NCBI GenBank assembly: GCA_001275005.1 | Contig: JWZX01002655.1 | Span: 1-25,954 of the forward strand | Reading direction: 5' to 3' | DNA length: 25,954 nucleotides | Source: Chrysochromulina tobinii | Taxonomy: Eukaryota > Haptophyta > Prymnesiales > Chrysochromulinaceae | Position numbers and translations under genes: made by a program | Notes under the pieces: model-generated | Databases searched by the model: none | What the model saw: the letters and a program-made list of their open reading frames with translations, nothing else | Told to the model about the DNA's origin: nothing | Shown here: positions 7,372 to 15,746 of the stretch, piece after piece | How positions within the stretch are numbered: the first letter of the stretch is position 1 | Layout: each line of letters opens with the position of its first letter

Positions 7372-9890
7372 ATGTCCTCACTCGTGGCCAATGTCCGATG
7401 GACTCGGGAGCAGTGGGAAGAAGGGATGCGGGCCGTGCTGGATCGGGAGCAGTGGGATGCCCGCAGGAACGCCGAGCTCATCGCCAAAGCTCCGACATTA
7501 TCCAGCCTCATCGATCACAGAGGCAGTGCTGAGTACAGCGAAACCTGGACGGCCCCGACGCGCTATGTTCAGCAGCACATACCTACGCGTCCACTCGAGG
7601 AGGTGGCTCGCTTCAACCCACTCTCGCCCACGCACCGCGCTCCTATTCTGCCCACGCTCTTCATGCCCGGCTTTCCCAAGTCGGCGACCTCGTGGTTGTA
7701 TGGCTGCCTGCTCCATGCATTCAGCCCAGAAGCCGTCGGCTGCGGTCGGCATGCACATCGATGGGGCGCGGACAAGTGCCCTCACCGCTTTGCCATGACC
7801 GCACTCTATTCTACCGCTCGCGGTGAGTTTCGCGAGAAGAAGGAGCTCTTCTACTTTGGCGGCATCAAGGGGGACGAGCAGTTCCGGTTCCGGCACGATC
7901 TGATGGACCTGCATGGACCCGACCCGACCGTGCCGCACCTACCACCCCTCTGGCCTTGGGATTATCGCATCGGCACGATGGTGTCGAAGCGCGAGATGCT
8001 GCATGCCATGTGTTCGAAGAGTGTCCACTCGCAGTCTTGCCTGCTCGAGCGTCGCGACAAGAACTGCACGGCGGCAACCTGCAGCGAGCCCTGCGCTCTG
8101 CCTCCCCGCTGCTCCAACTTGGGTACCGCGGCTTGTGAGGATCCGCATTGGGCCAAGTTCAGGTTCAGATGCAAGGCGCAAGGCAGCAACAAGCCACTCC
8201 CGAGCAGTGGCTGCTACCACCCAGCTTGCGTGCGCACGGCCCCGGCGAGCCCGCAGTTCTCGGGCCAGTTCCTCAAGTGCGCCTGGGACCGTGCGTTTGC
8301 GTTCCAAGGGCGGGGCGCGATCACGAAGGAGGCCTATTGCGTGCACTCCTTGCTGCCGTGGGCGAAGAAGGACGAGCTGAACGTGAGTGTCGTGGACTTC
8401 ACGCCCAATTACATTTGCGACGCGGATGCGATGAGGCGGCTGCATGAGGGGGCTGCCGGCCAGCGCGGTCGGCTACGCTTCATCGTCGTGATGCGCGATC
8501 CGATCATGCGTGCCTTCTCGGAGTGGGCCATGTTCTCACTCGGTTGGAATTGGGATCCGGTCAAGAACTTCTCCGCGTCGATGGCCTTCAAGATACGAGA
8601 CCTGAAGGAGTGTAACGAAACCCTCTTCAATCGGCCCGACTTGCTGCGCCACCTGCCCACCGAAGAGGTGGCCCAATACATGCGCAGCTGCTTCCGATAC
8701 GGCGCGGCCACCATGTACCCGACCACGTCGATGTACAGCGTGTGCATGTTGCATGCGCTGCGCTACTTCCGACGCGACCAGTTCTTGGTGCTTCGGTATG
8801 CGGATCTGATGCGGTGGTTGGATGCTTGGCTGATGCTCGGCTGATTGCGGTTGGATGCTCGGCTGATGCTCGGCTGATTGCGGTTGGATGCTCGGCTGAT
8901 GCTCGGCTGATTGCGCCTGAGGGTCTCTCTGATGGCCTCCCTCATTAGCGCCTGAGGGTCTCACTGATGGCCTCCCTCATTAGCGCCTGAGGGTCTCACT
9001 GATGGCCTCCCTCATTAGCGCCTGAGGGTCTCACTGATGGCCTCCCTCATTAGCGCCTGAGGGTCTCTCTGATGGCCTCCCTCATTAGCGCCTGAGGGTC
9101 TCTCTGATGGCCTCCCTCATCAGGTATGAGGATCTCATGCGGATGGATGCGAACACAATCGTCTCGACCCTCTCGAACTTCACTGGACTTCACCTGAGCA
9201 GTCGGATGAAGAATGTCCCCCAGTGCCAGCCCGCGACAAAGAGGTACAAGAAGTCCAAGAGCGCGAACGGCTCTCAAGCGACAAAGGAGCAAGGCAAGCC
9301 CACACTTCACCCTTCTGAGTGCCTTCTGAGTGCCTCTCTGAGTGCCTCTCTGAGTGCCTTTCTGATTGCCTCCCTTATCAGGCAAGCCCAACTCGTACTC
9401 GTCCATCACGCCCTATGCCGCCGAGATGCTCGAGGAAGCTTCGGCCCCTCTGGAGCGCTTCTTTGCCCCGTACAACCAACTGCTGCGGGAGATCATTGGG
9501 CCAACCTTTGGATGGGAAGCGAAGGACCATCGGAAGAGACCCCTCAGCCCGGAGCAGAAGGCAGAAGCGCTCGCCGCCTTCGAAAAGGGCCTCGCGCAGC
9601 AGCGGAACCGGCAGGTGAGCCGACGGACCGCCGAGAAGGCGAAACCAAGGCGATTCTGAGTGCATGCTGATTGCATCCCTCATCAGGTGAGCCGACGGAT
9701 CGCCGAGAAGGCGAAGGCCGACGAGATCCGCGCAAAGACGAGCCGTGGCGTCGTCATTCCTGTCGAGAAATTGCCTAGGGTAAGCTCCCCAAGCGAGCGT
9801 GGGCGCGGACGGGGTCGCGGCCGGCGCGGACTTAAGCGCTTGAACCGAATGCTTTCCACGACCTCGGATCGAACTCAAGTGCTGGCCTAG
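7372..9890 (+). CDS. Carbohydrate-type sulfotransferase with Cys-rich insert
   Basis: Exons 7372-8795, 9124-9293, 9382-9614 and 9687-9890 join in frame into 676 residues. PGFPKSATSWL at residues 99-109 is the 5'-phosphosulfate (PAPS) loop. VVDFTPNY and FIVVMRDPIMRAFSEW (RDP at 375) form the second half of the family signature, the 3'-phosphate binding site. FLVLRYEDLMRMDANTIVST spans the first junction and is the conserved C-terminal YEDL segment, which proves that splice. Such enzymes move sulfate from PAPS to sugar hydroxyls, usually in the Golgi. No N-terminal membrane anchor is visible, unlike most. Residues about 214-303 form an insert with 11 cysteines. The C-terminal ~140 residues are Lys/Arg/Glu-rich and end in a GRGRGRGRRG-like tract. 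The start is the first ATG in frame. A GTAAGC at 9780 could be another donor, leaving the last exon uncertain. Confidence 0.85.
8796..9123 (+). repeat. Sulfotransferase intron 1: decayed exon copy plus two tandem arrays
   Basis: 328 nt. It begins GTATGCGGATCTGATGCGG against exon start GTATGAGGATCTCATGCGG (17 of 19), so the unspliced read YADLMRW mimics the true YEDLMRM. Next come three 33-bp units (8816-8914, GGTTGGATGCTCGGCTGATG...) and six 35-bp units (8913-9122, starts 8913, 8948, 8983, 9018, 9053, 9088). Each 35-bp unit ends CCTCCCTCATTAGC, except the last, which ends CCTCCCTCATCAG|G and is the acceptor. Confidence 0.9.
9294..9381 (+). other. Sulfotransferase intron 2, GC-AG
   Basis: 88 nt, with GAGCAAG|GCAAGCCCA at the donor and TTATCAG|GCAAGCCCA at the acceptor. 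Nine bases are identical on both sides. The interior is TCTGAGTGCCT units, then GATTGCCTCCCTTATCAG. The only in-frame solution with this repeat uses a GC donor. Confidence 0.8.
9615..9686 (+). other. Sulfotransferase intron 3, 29-nt exon copy
   Basis: 72 nt. It starts GTGAGCCGACGGACCGCCGA and matches exon 4 from 9687 at 28 of 29 positions, then CTGAGTGCATGCTGATTGCATCCCTCATCAG-type filler. Nearly half of the intron is copied exon. Read-through meets TGA at the intron's own filler. Confidence 0.9.
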
Positions 9891-10319
9891 TCAAGACGCT
9901 TTCGCTACTTAGTTTCGGGATCGCCATCGGAAGCTGAAACAGAGGATTTGATGCGTAGTGTTTGACTACAGCGTTCGTACTTAGCGTTTCTCGCGTATTT
10001 TGATATGATCGGATCTAGTACTACTTATGATTGCGAGAATGATGTCCGTCGCTCTTCGTTGTCGCTTCGGTCCACGGTCGCTCGGCTTGGATGGTGCGGC
10101 AACGTGGGTGGCTCGACGAAGCCGGAACCCGTGAAGATCCACCTCTCCTCCGTCTCTACGGACAGCCCCGGGTCACCTACCCCACCGCCCCAACGGGCAC
10201 TGCCTCCCCCTCCCGCCTCGCGCCAGTCTGGCACCCCCTCGCGTCGTCGCGGGCGCCCCTTGCATGGAGGGGGACGCCCACAGCGCCCCAAGTTCCCCAC
10301 CTGTTCCGCGCCTCTCAGA
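9891..10319. other. Spacer between convergent genes
   Basis: 429 bp between the sulfotransferase stop and the LRR-kinase stop. It should hold both 3' ends. AT-rich words such as TTTTGATATGATC occur near 9996-10010, and the rest is C-rich. No gene is seen. Confidence 0.5.
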
Positions 10320-11957
10320 TTAGATGTCCGCGAGCGTCGCAACGATGGCAGCGAAGCTCGGGCGCGCCGCCACGTCCGGCCGCATGCACTGCTCGATGAG
10401 CTTCGTCAGCTTCGTCAGCTTGGCGGCGATGCTCGCGCTGTGAATCGGACCCGTTCCCTCCAAGCCCACTCTCTGCGCCAGCTCCTCTGCCATGCACCCA
10501 AAGGCACGCACTTCGATGCGCTCGATGAGCGGCGCGCTCGATGGTCCGAGGGGCTCGTAGTTGTACGCGGCGCCAAAGTCGCCTACCTTCGCCTCTCCCG
10601 TCCTCGGCTGGATCATCGTGTTGTGCGCGTACAGGTCTCCATGCGTGAAGCGCTTAGCATGCAAGTGCGCGCACGCGGCCGCAACGCCCTGCAGCGTGGT
10701 GAGCACCTGCGCGAGGGAGAAGGCGGTGCCCGCCTTATACGTGTCGCGCGTGCACGTTGCAAACGAGGGCGGCAGCCCGAGCTCGGTCCACTCGCCGGGC
10801 TCGAGGAGCTCAAGCACCAGTCCGAGCTGGGGCGCAGGGCACGCTCCGAGCACCCGGATCACATTTGGGTGACTCAGGGCTTCGCCGAGATCGATCTCGT
10901 GCGCCGGGTCGCCGTCGGTCACCGAGGCGGCGCCGCGGAAGACTTTGACCGCGCACGCCACCGGCGTCGCACCGGGCGCGCAAGTCCACGTGGCACGGTG
11001 CACGAAGCCACCGCCGCCCGCTCCGAGTTGTTCATGGAAGCTGAGCTCATCTGGATGTACCCAGCGGGGCGCGGGCAGCGGCGCGAATCCCGCGCCGCCG
11101 CGCGCCAAAAGAGGATTGCCCGCGAGGCCCATCCAAGAGAGCTTGGGCATCGTCAGCATGCCCGCGGGCAGCCTCTCGAGCGCGTTGTCGGCGAGGCGGA
11201 TGAGCTCGAGGTCGGCGCACGCGACGAGGGCCTCTGGCAACTGCCGGAGCTTGTTGTTCGTCAGCATCACCTTGCGCAGCCCTTTGGGCAGCTGGCTCGG
11301 CAGCGTGGTCAGCTGGTTGTCGGTCAGGATGAGCCACTCGAGCGTCGGCGCGAGCGCGGCGGGCGAGATGCTCGTGAGCTTATTCGACTTGAAGGAGAGC
11401 ATGTAGAGAGCGGGGAGTGTGCCGAGCACTATGGGCACCGAGCCGAAGCGGCACCCGAGGCAGAAAAGGATCCGCAGCTGGCTCAGCTTGCCGATGGCCT
11501 CGGGCAGGTCGCTCAGCGGCGAGAGCGACACGTCGAGCTTGGTGAGCTGTGAAAGCTCGCCGATCTGTGGCGGCAGCGCCAAGAGGCCAGCCTTCTTCAG
11601 GTTGAGTTCGAGTATGCCACTCAGGTTGAGGCTCCTGAGCAGCACCCCGCTGCCGAGGCCAGCGGCCAGCATGGCAGCAGTCGGGTCGACGTCTGCGCCA
11701 AATGTATCGAGGAGGCCTCGAGGGTCGTGCGACTGCGGTAGGCGCGTGCCGCCGCTGCCACGACCTCCGCTGCCGCGACCTCCGCCGCTGCTACTGGCGG
11801 CGCTTGCGCCTGTGCCGCTGGCGCCTCCGCTACGCGAGTGCAGAATGTCGACGATGCCCTGGATTGGGTTGGCGGGACGGGTGCGCAGCACTTCGGCCAC
11901 CGCCGCGGCCACCGCCTCCTGGACTCCGTGCGCAGCGAGGTACTCGCGGCCCTCCAT
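10320..11957 (-). CDS. Dpy-30 motif + leucine-rich repeats + protein kinase
   Basis: A single exon of 545 residues from ATG 11957; the frame stays open further upstream but has no ATG. Residues about 5-39 (EYLAAHGVQEAVAAAVAEVL, then RTRPANPIQGIVDIL) fit the Dpy-30/RIIa-type helical docking motif (RPxNPI). A Gly/Ser linker follows, then about seven leucine-rich repeats (116-283, e.g. LPEALVACADLELIRLADNA). The kinase domain spans about 305-545: glycine loop LGAGGGGFV (312), lysine in CAVKV (338), catalytic loop HGDLYAHN (439-446) and DFGAA (460). The catalytic Asp and Asn are kept, but the usual HRDLK Arg and Lys are replaced (HGDLY), as in an LRR-kinase branch common in algae and bacteria. 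The C-lobe is short. Dpy-30 domains dock to AKAP-like helices or flagellar complexes; a flagellar or chromatin role is inference. No intron is seen. Confidence 0.85.
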   Translation of the reverse strand: MEGREYLAAHGVQEAVAAAVAEVLRTRPANPIQGIVDILHSRSGGASGTGASAASSSGGGRGSGGRGSGGTRLPQSHDPRGLLDTFGADVDPTAAMLAAGLGSGVLLRSLNLSGILELNLKKAGLLALPPQIGELSQLTKLDVSLSPLSDLPEAIGKLSQLRILFCLGCRFGSVPIVLGTLPALYMLSFKSNKLTSISPAALAPTLEWLILTDNQLTTLPSQLPKGLRKVMLTNNKLRQLPEALVACADLELIRLADNALERLPAGMLTMPKLSWMGLAGNPLLARGGAGFAPLPAPRWVHPDELSFHEQLGAGGGGFVHRATWTCAPGATPVACAVKVFRGAASVTDGDPAHEIDLGEALSHPNVIRVLGACPAPQLGLVLELLEPGEWTELGLPPSFATCTRDTYKAGTAFSLAQVLTTLQGVAAACAHLHAKRFTHGDLYAHNTMIQPRTGEAKVGDFGAAYNYEPLGPSSAPLIERIEVRAFGCMAEELAQRVGLEGTGPIHSASIAAKLTKLTKLIEQCMRPDVAARPSFAAIVATLADI

Positions 11958-12155
11958 GTGAGCCCCGACGGGAACTTCGGAAGCCCCTTCGCGATCACGT
12001 TCAACGTTAATTTGCGACGAAAGCCCCGCACACTGTGCCCTGCGGGACACTGTTGATTGTCCGAGAAAGGCTCTCGCGGAGAATCTCTGGCAAAACGCCG
12101 TGCACACGCACACGACCGGCAGCGGGCCACACGCAACACCGCTTGAGTTTATAGG

Positions 12156-13184
12156 TCACTGCCACCTCCTCGCATCCTCCTCCCTGTCGACAGGCGAGTA
12201 CCAGCTTGGGTACCCGTTGCGCGGGTTGAGCCGGTAGTTGAGGAAGAGCTCCTCGTCGCGCACCTCGCGCGCCGCAATGAACGCGAGCCCGCGCAGCACA
12301 GGCCCGCCTTCGGGTTCCGTTCGACGAATGCTATCGGCTACACTGGCGCGGAAGACATCGATGAGCGCGCGCGACTCGGTGCCGTACGCGCTGCCCGCGA
12401 GAAGCCGCTGTGCGCTCGCGCTGCGGTGGTAGCTCACATTGGGCAACAGCGTGAGCAGCTCCCGTGGCACGGACACGTTCCAATCGATTGGAGCTGGCAT
12501 TACGTTTGGTCGGGCGCCGGAGGGCGGATGGTTGACGATATGCGCGGCGGACAGAGGGCACTCGAGGGCCTCCTGCGGGATGGTGCGCTGCGCCGTTTCC
12601 GACGCATCAATGATGCTGCGGTCGAAGCGCGCCATCAGGTATTCGTTGCCCTCAAAGGCGCGCGTGCCGCCTGGGAGAAGCAGCAGGTCGGCTGGCTCAT
12701 AACTGACGCCAGGCCAGAAGAGCAGCACCGAGCCGGGCGGAGCGCTGCCGTGCAAGAAGACGCCGTTGCCCGCGGACGGTCCGGCCTTTGATGGGCCCAC
12801 GCGCAGCTCGAAGCCAAAGGCGCGCCGCTGTGCCTCGTTCACCTCGGCGGCTCGCTCAGCCGCGAGCTCCGCACGCCGCTCCGCGGCCAGTGGCTTTGAG
12901 AGAGACTCCGGCGGCAGCGGCGATGGCCGCTCGCGGTGCCAGCGCTGCAGAAGAGTGGTCGCCTGCAGATATATGCGCTCGTGCACCACCTCGCGCTGGC
13001 GTCCCGGCGGCGGCAGCGAATCCAAGTCTGGAGGCGGCATGGGATTAGGCCACCACTCGCGTGCACCGGTGAGCAAGTAGAGGCGCAGCAGGTCCGCGTG
13101 CTCCTGTAAATTTGCGCCGCGCGCGTAGTTGTGCGGTCGCGTCAACGCGCGCAGCGCCTTTTGGAGCGCACTCAAGGCCTCCAT
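12156..13184 (-). CDS. SETD9: SETD9-like SET domain protein
   Basis: A single exon of 342 residues from the first in-frame ATG at 13184; a TGA lies upstream in the same frame. The N-terminal half has helical, Arg/Glu/Ala-rich sequence (about 95-125). The C-terminal two thirds resemble the SET fold of the SETD9 family: GNGVFLHGSAPPGSVLLFWPG (entered as GNGVF at 139, then PGSVLLFWPG), AHIVNHPPSGARPNVMPAPI for the NH..C/N-like core, LLPNVSYHRS, then GLAFIAARE and EELFLNYRL in place of the SET C-terminal ELxxxY. SET enzymes use S-adenosylmethionine to methylate lysines, but the SETD9 substrate is not established. The tyrosine in FLNYRL sits at the expected catalytic place. Family assignment rests on motif order recalled from memory, so orthology is likely but not certain. 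Confidence 0.65.
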   Translation of the reverse strand: MEALSALQKALRALTRPHNYARGANLQEHADLLRLYLLTGAREWWPNPMPPPDLDSLPPPGRQREVVHERIYLQATTLLQRWHRERPSPLPPESLSKPLAAERRAELAAERAAEVNEAQRRAFGFELRVGPSKAGPSAGNGVFLHGSAPPGSVLLFWPGVSYEPADLLLLPGGTRAFEGNEYLMARFDRSIIDASETAQRTIPQEALECPLSAAHIVNHPPSGARPNVMPAPIDWNVSVPRELLTLLPNVSYHRSASAQRLLAGSAYGTESRALIDVFRASVADSIRRTEPEGGPVLRGLAFIAAREVRDEELFLNYRLNPRNGYPSWYSPVDREEDARRWQ

Positions 13185-13420
13185 GTGTGGGAGAGGCGTC
13201 TTCAAAACTCGGTCGCCTCGCGCGTCCCGGAAACCCAAGTCAAGTCAAGTCAACATGGCAGCCACACCTCGAAAACCCCGCGGAGAGTCCGTCGTGCATT
13301 CTACTAGTAACAGTTTTCAAGTGGGGACGCGGAGGCCCTGAAACTATTGGCCAAATTCTGGCCAAAAGAGTTTCGATCCGCGTTCAAACAATGCATCTTT
13401 TACTGGCTCATCATCACGAG
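13185..13420. promoter_or_regulatory. Divergent intergenic region
   Basis: 236 bp between the SETD9-like gene (minus) and the membrane-protein gene (plus). It includes CAAGTCAAGTCAAGTCAAC, a short 5-bp repeat, at 13236-13254. Promoter activity is inferred from layout. Confidence 0.35.
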
Positions 13421-14098
13421 ATGCGGACCCTCGTCTCGCTCCTTCTGCTGGGCACGGCAAGCACCAAATGGACCGCCACTGGGAGCGCCAAACGGTTCGA
13501 CCGCCAGCAGGAGCGCCAGCTCATCACGCAGCCGCGCCCAGATCGCTCATCACGCTACGTGGGCGCACCGGCAGTGCGCGCAGTCATGGAGACATTGGAC
13601 CAGGCGACTGGCGGCTTCGCTTTCGCAGTGTATGATACACGACACCTGCACGTGAATTCCCTCGAAGGGCGTGCGTTCCTGCTCACGAACGTGCCCTTCT
13701 TCATCGCCGGAGCTCGGCTCATCCAGCACGGCCAGCTCGCTTTCGGCGCTTCCCTCAAGGTGGCTGGGCTGCTTTCACACCAGTATCACTCGGCTCAGCT
13801 CCGGGCGCCGCTGCGAGGCATCAGCCCCTCCAGCTGCCCCGAGACTGCGCTGTCGCTCCTCGCCGATTATGGTGGCGCAGTCGCGGCTGTTGTTGGCACC
13901 GCGGCAACGATCTGCGCCCGAGGCGGGATGGCATACCTGATTTCGCGTCCTATCTGCGCCGCATGCCTGGCTCTCGGTGCGCTTGCATTTGTGGGTGGCT
14001 GCGTCACTGACGAGGAGAGGCCGTGGCAGTACCTGACGGTGCACGGGGCGTGGCACGTGCTGTCTGCCGCTGCCTGCTTCCAACTCGCCTCCGCTTGA
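13421..14098 (+). CDS. Small multi-pass membrane protein, CREST-like
   Basis: 225 residues if the start is ATG 13421 (MRTLVSLLLLGTAST, signal-anchor-like), or 235 from ATG 13391. Hydrophobic segments lie at about 85-100, 107-118, 143-165, 175-195 and 205-222. Conserved-looking polar residues are SHQYH (119-123), LADYGG (Asp 149) and VHGAWH (208-212). This S/H, D, HxxxH order is the mark of the CREST hydrolase superfamily (alkaline ceramidase, PAQR, PGAP6/TMEM8). The protein is short for that superfamily, with about five rather than seven membrane spans. Enzymatic activity, probably metal-dependent lipid hydrolysis, is inference. Convergent with the next gene. Confidence 0.6.
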   Translation: MRTLVSLLLLGTASTKWTATGSAKRFDRQQERQLITQPRPDRSSRYVGAPAVRAVMETLDQATGGFAFAVYDTRHLHVNSLEGRAFLLTNVPFFIAGARLIQHGQLAFGASLKVAGLLSHQYHSAQLRAPLRGISPSSCPETALSLLADYGGAVAAVVGTAATICARGGMAYLISRPICAACLALGALAFVGGCVTDEERPWQYLTVHGAWHVLSAAACFQLASA

Positions 14099-14306
14099 AT
14101 CGATCTCGGCGAATTTGGGAGGCTTCTCAGAGGCAGAGCGTTGCGCATACCGCATGTTGCGGGATGCCCTTCCTGGTAAAACTTGCCTCGGCGCGCGCGT
14201 ACGATAGTTTATTTCACAGTTGAACACCTTATGTTCGACTTCAAACCCTGTGCGAGGAGGACCCCTCGCGCCTCGGAGGACCTACGCACGCGCGGCGCGT
14301 GTGCCG

Positions 14307-15524
14307 TCAACGCAGCCCATCTACTGCTGGGGACGCCGACGCCGCCTCGGCTGCCGCCTTTCGCTTTTCCGCCTGCCGCTGCCGCGCCGCCTCTGCCGCC
14401 TGCTCTGCGGCAGCCTCTTGTGCCACCGCCATGGCCGCCGCACGCCGCAACAGGGCCTCCTCCTCCGCATCCACGGGCACTTCGATCACCTCGGCACTCC
14501 CTCGTGTCTTGCCATGTGCGGCGGCCAGTCGAACGAGAGCGGCCTCCTCGTCCTCCTCCTCGCCCTCGTCGTCCTCCTCCTCCTCGCCTGGAGTCGCCGA
14601 GGCCTTAGCCGCGGCTTGCGCCTTTGCCGCTGCCTTGTTCTCCTTCTTACGCCCCTTCTTCTCCTTTCGCTTCTCCTTCTCATGTGCCCTTCTAGCCGCT
14701 GCGGCGGCCGCCGCCGCCTCCGCCTCCGCCGCCGCCGCCGCCGCCGCTGCTGCCTCGGTTGCCGCCCTCTCCGCCTGCCGCTGCCGCGCCGCCTCCGCCG
14801 CCTGCGCGGCGGCGCCCTCTAACGCCGCGGCCGTCTCGGTCGCAAAGAGCGCAGCGCTAATCGGCCCGTGCTTCGCCCCAGGTACCTGTGGCGAGAGGGC
14901 GCGATGGTGAGCACTTGCACGCAGGACTCCGAGGGTGACTCGACCGTTGAGGGGCCTTGACGGATCAAGAGGGTCCTGGACTGATGGTACCTTCAATCGA
15001 TCAAGTGCCTCGAGCGCCTTGGCCCTCAGATCCGTCTTGTCGAGGCAGCCATCGGGCGAGAGGCCAGCCTCCTTGATGAGCCCACGCAGCTCCTTGAGTG
15101 AGAGCGCCGCGAGTTGCTCCGTCAACGCACGCTTGTCTGAGCTAGCCTCAGGAGCAGTCAGGAGTTCACTTGGCAATTCAGTCGCATCATCGGTGCGTGT
15201 TGGCTGTGCAAACATCGACTGATAGTTGCTCTCCGCCTTCGCCAATGCGGCGGCTGCTTCTCGCGCTCGCGATCGGAGCTCTGGCTTGTCGATGCAGTCC
15301 GCGAAGCTCATTCGCGCCTTCGAAATGAGCTCTTTCAAATCGGTGATGGAAAGCGCATCCACGTCGACTACCTCAACCGCTGCAGGTGACTGCTCCACAG
15401 CGACAGCGTCGACAAGCCGCTCTTCAAGCTGTGCGAAGGTGCCAGTTGAATCAAGCCCGCGCGCATCGAGCGCCTCCCGCAGAGCAGCAATCACATCCTC
15501 ATCTGGTTCCGAGCATTCGGCCAT
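14307..15524 (-). CDS. SAP/ARMET-like repeat protein with charged Ala-rich coiled-coil tail
   Basis: A single exon of 405 residues from ATG 15524 (MAECSEPDED). Residues 10-40 (VIAALREALDARGLDSTGTF) look like a SAP helix-turn-helix. Two related repeats follow at about 57-94 (LSITDLKELISKARMSFADC) and 139-176 (LSLKELRGLIKEAGLSPDGC), each followed by (I/L)DK.(E/D)LR; this pattern is shared by SAP folds and the C-terminal half of ARMET/MANF. From about 215 to the end the protein is Ala/Glu/Lys-rich (RRAHEKEKRKEKKGRKKENK, EEEEDDEGEEEDEE) and predicted helical. No signal peptide is seen, so an ARMET-type secreted role is unlikely. DNA or protein binding in the nucleus is possible but inferred. GCC-triplet slippage explains the polyalanine. 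Confidence 0.7.
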   Translation of the reverse strand: MAECSEPDEDVIAALREALDARGLDSTGTFAQLEERLVDAVAVEQSPAAVEVVDVDALSITDLKELISKARMSFADCIDKPELRSRAREAAAALAKAESNYQSMFAQPTRTDDATELPSELLTAPEASSDKRALTEQLAALSLKELRGLIKEAGLSPDGCLDKTDLRAKALEALDRLKVPSVQDPLDPSRPLNGRVTLGVLRASAHHRALSPQVPGAKHGPISAALFATETAAALEGAAAQAAEAARQRQAERAATEAAAAAAAAAEAEAAAAAAAARRAHEKEKRKEKKGRKKENKAAAKAQAAAKASATPGEEEEDDEGEEEDEEAALVRLAAAHGKTRGSAEVIEVPVDAEEEALLRRAAAMAVAQEAAAEQAAEAARQRQAEKRKAAAEAASASPAVDGLR

Positions 15525-15746
15525 ATGGACTCCGACGAGGACGCGCACGCGGCTGTGAATGTGAACGTGGATCTTTTTTCTGTGAATACCAGTACAGTAC
15601 TGATTTACAATTGGTGCCTGGCACAACGCGGCCATCGCGGACCGCTTCTTGGCATGCTTCTTGGGCGCCCTTCTTGTTCTCTCCTGTTCTCTGTGCCTTT
15701 GGTTAGAGTGAGAGATAACAGCAGCTCGAAATTCCACACGGGCTCG
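15525..15746 (-). promoter_or_regulatory. Short head-to-tail spacer
   Basis: 222 bp between the stop of the kinase-PP2C gene and the start of the SAP-repeat gene, both on the minus strand. It must hold the end of the first and the promoter of the second. No clear element was identified. Confidence 0.35.

Noticed and set aside
9780-9890. Donor GTAAGC at 9780 as start of a further intron
   Set aside because: The frame continues to a stop at 9890, and no downstream acceptor with the shared module is visible. It is kept only as an alternative end.
9850-9960. tRNA-like B-box GAGTTCGATCC on the minus strand
   Set aside because: No matching acceptor stem, anticodon stem or A-box could be folded around it.
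10005-11552. 515-residue plus-strand open frame
   Set aside because: It is antisense to the LRR-kinase exon, which has clear motifs. The frame is Arg/Ala-rich as expected for the opposite strand of GC-rich coding DNA.
11958-12113. N-terminal extension of the LRR-kinase
   Set aside because: The frame is open but the only upstream start is GTG. The Dpy-30 motif begins right after ATG 11957.
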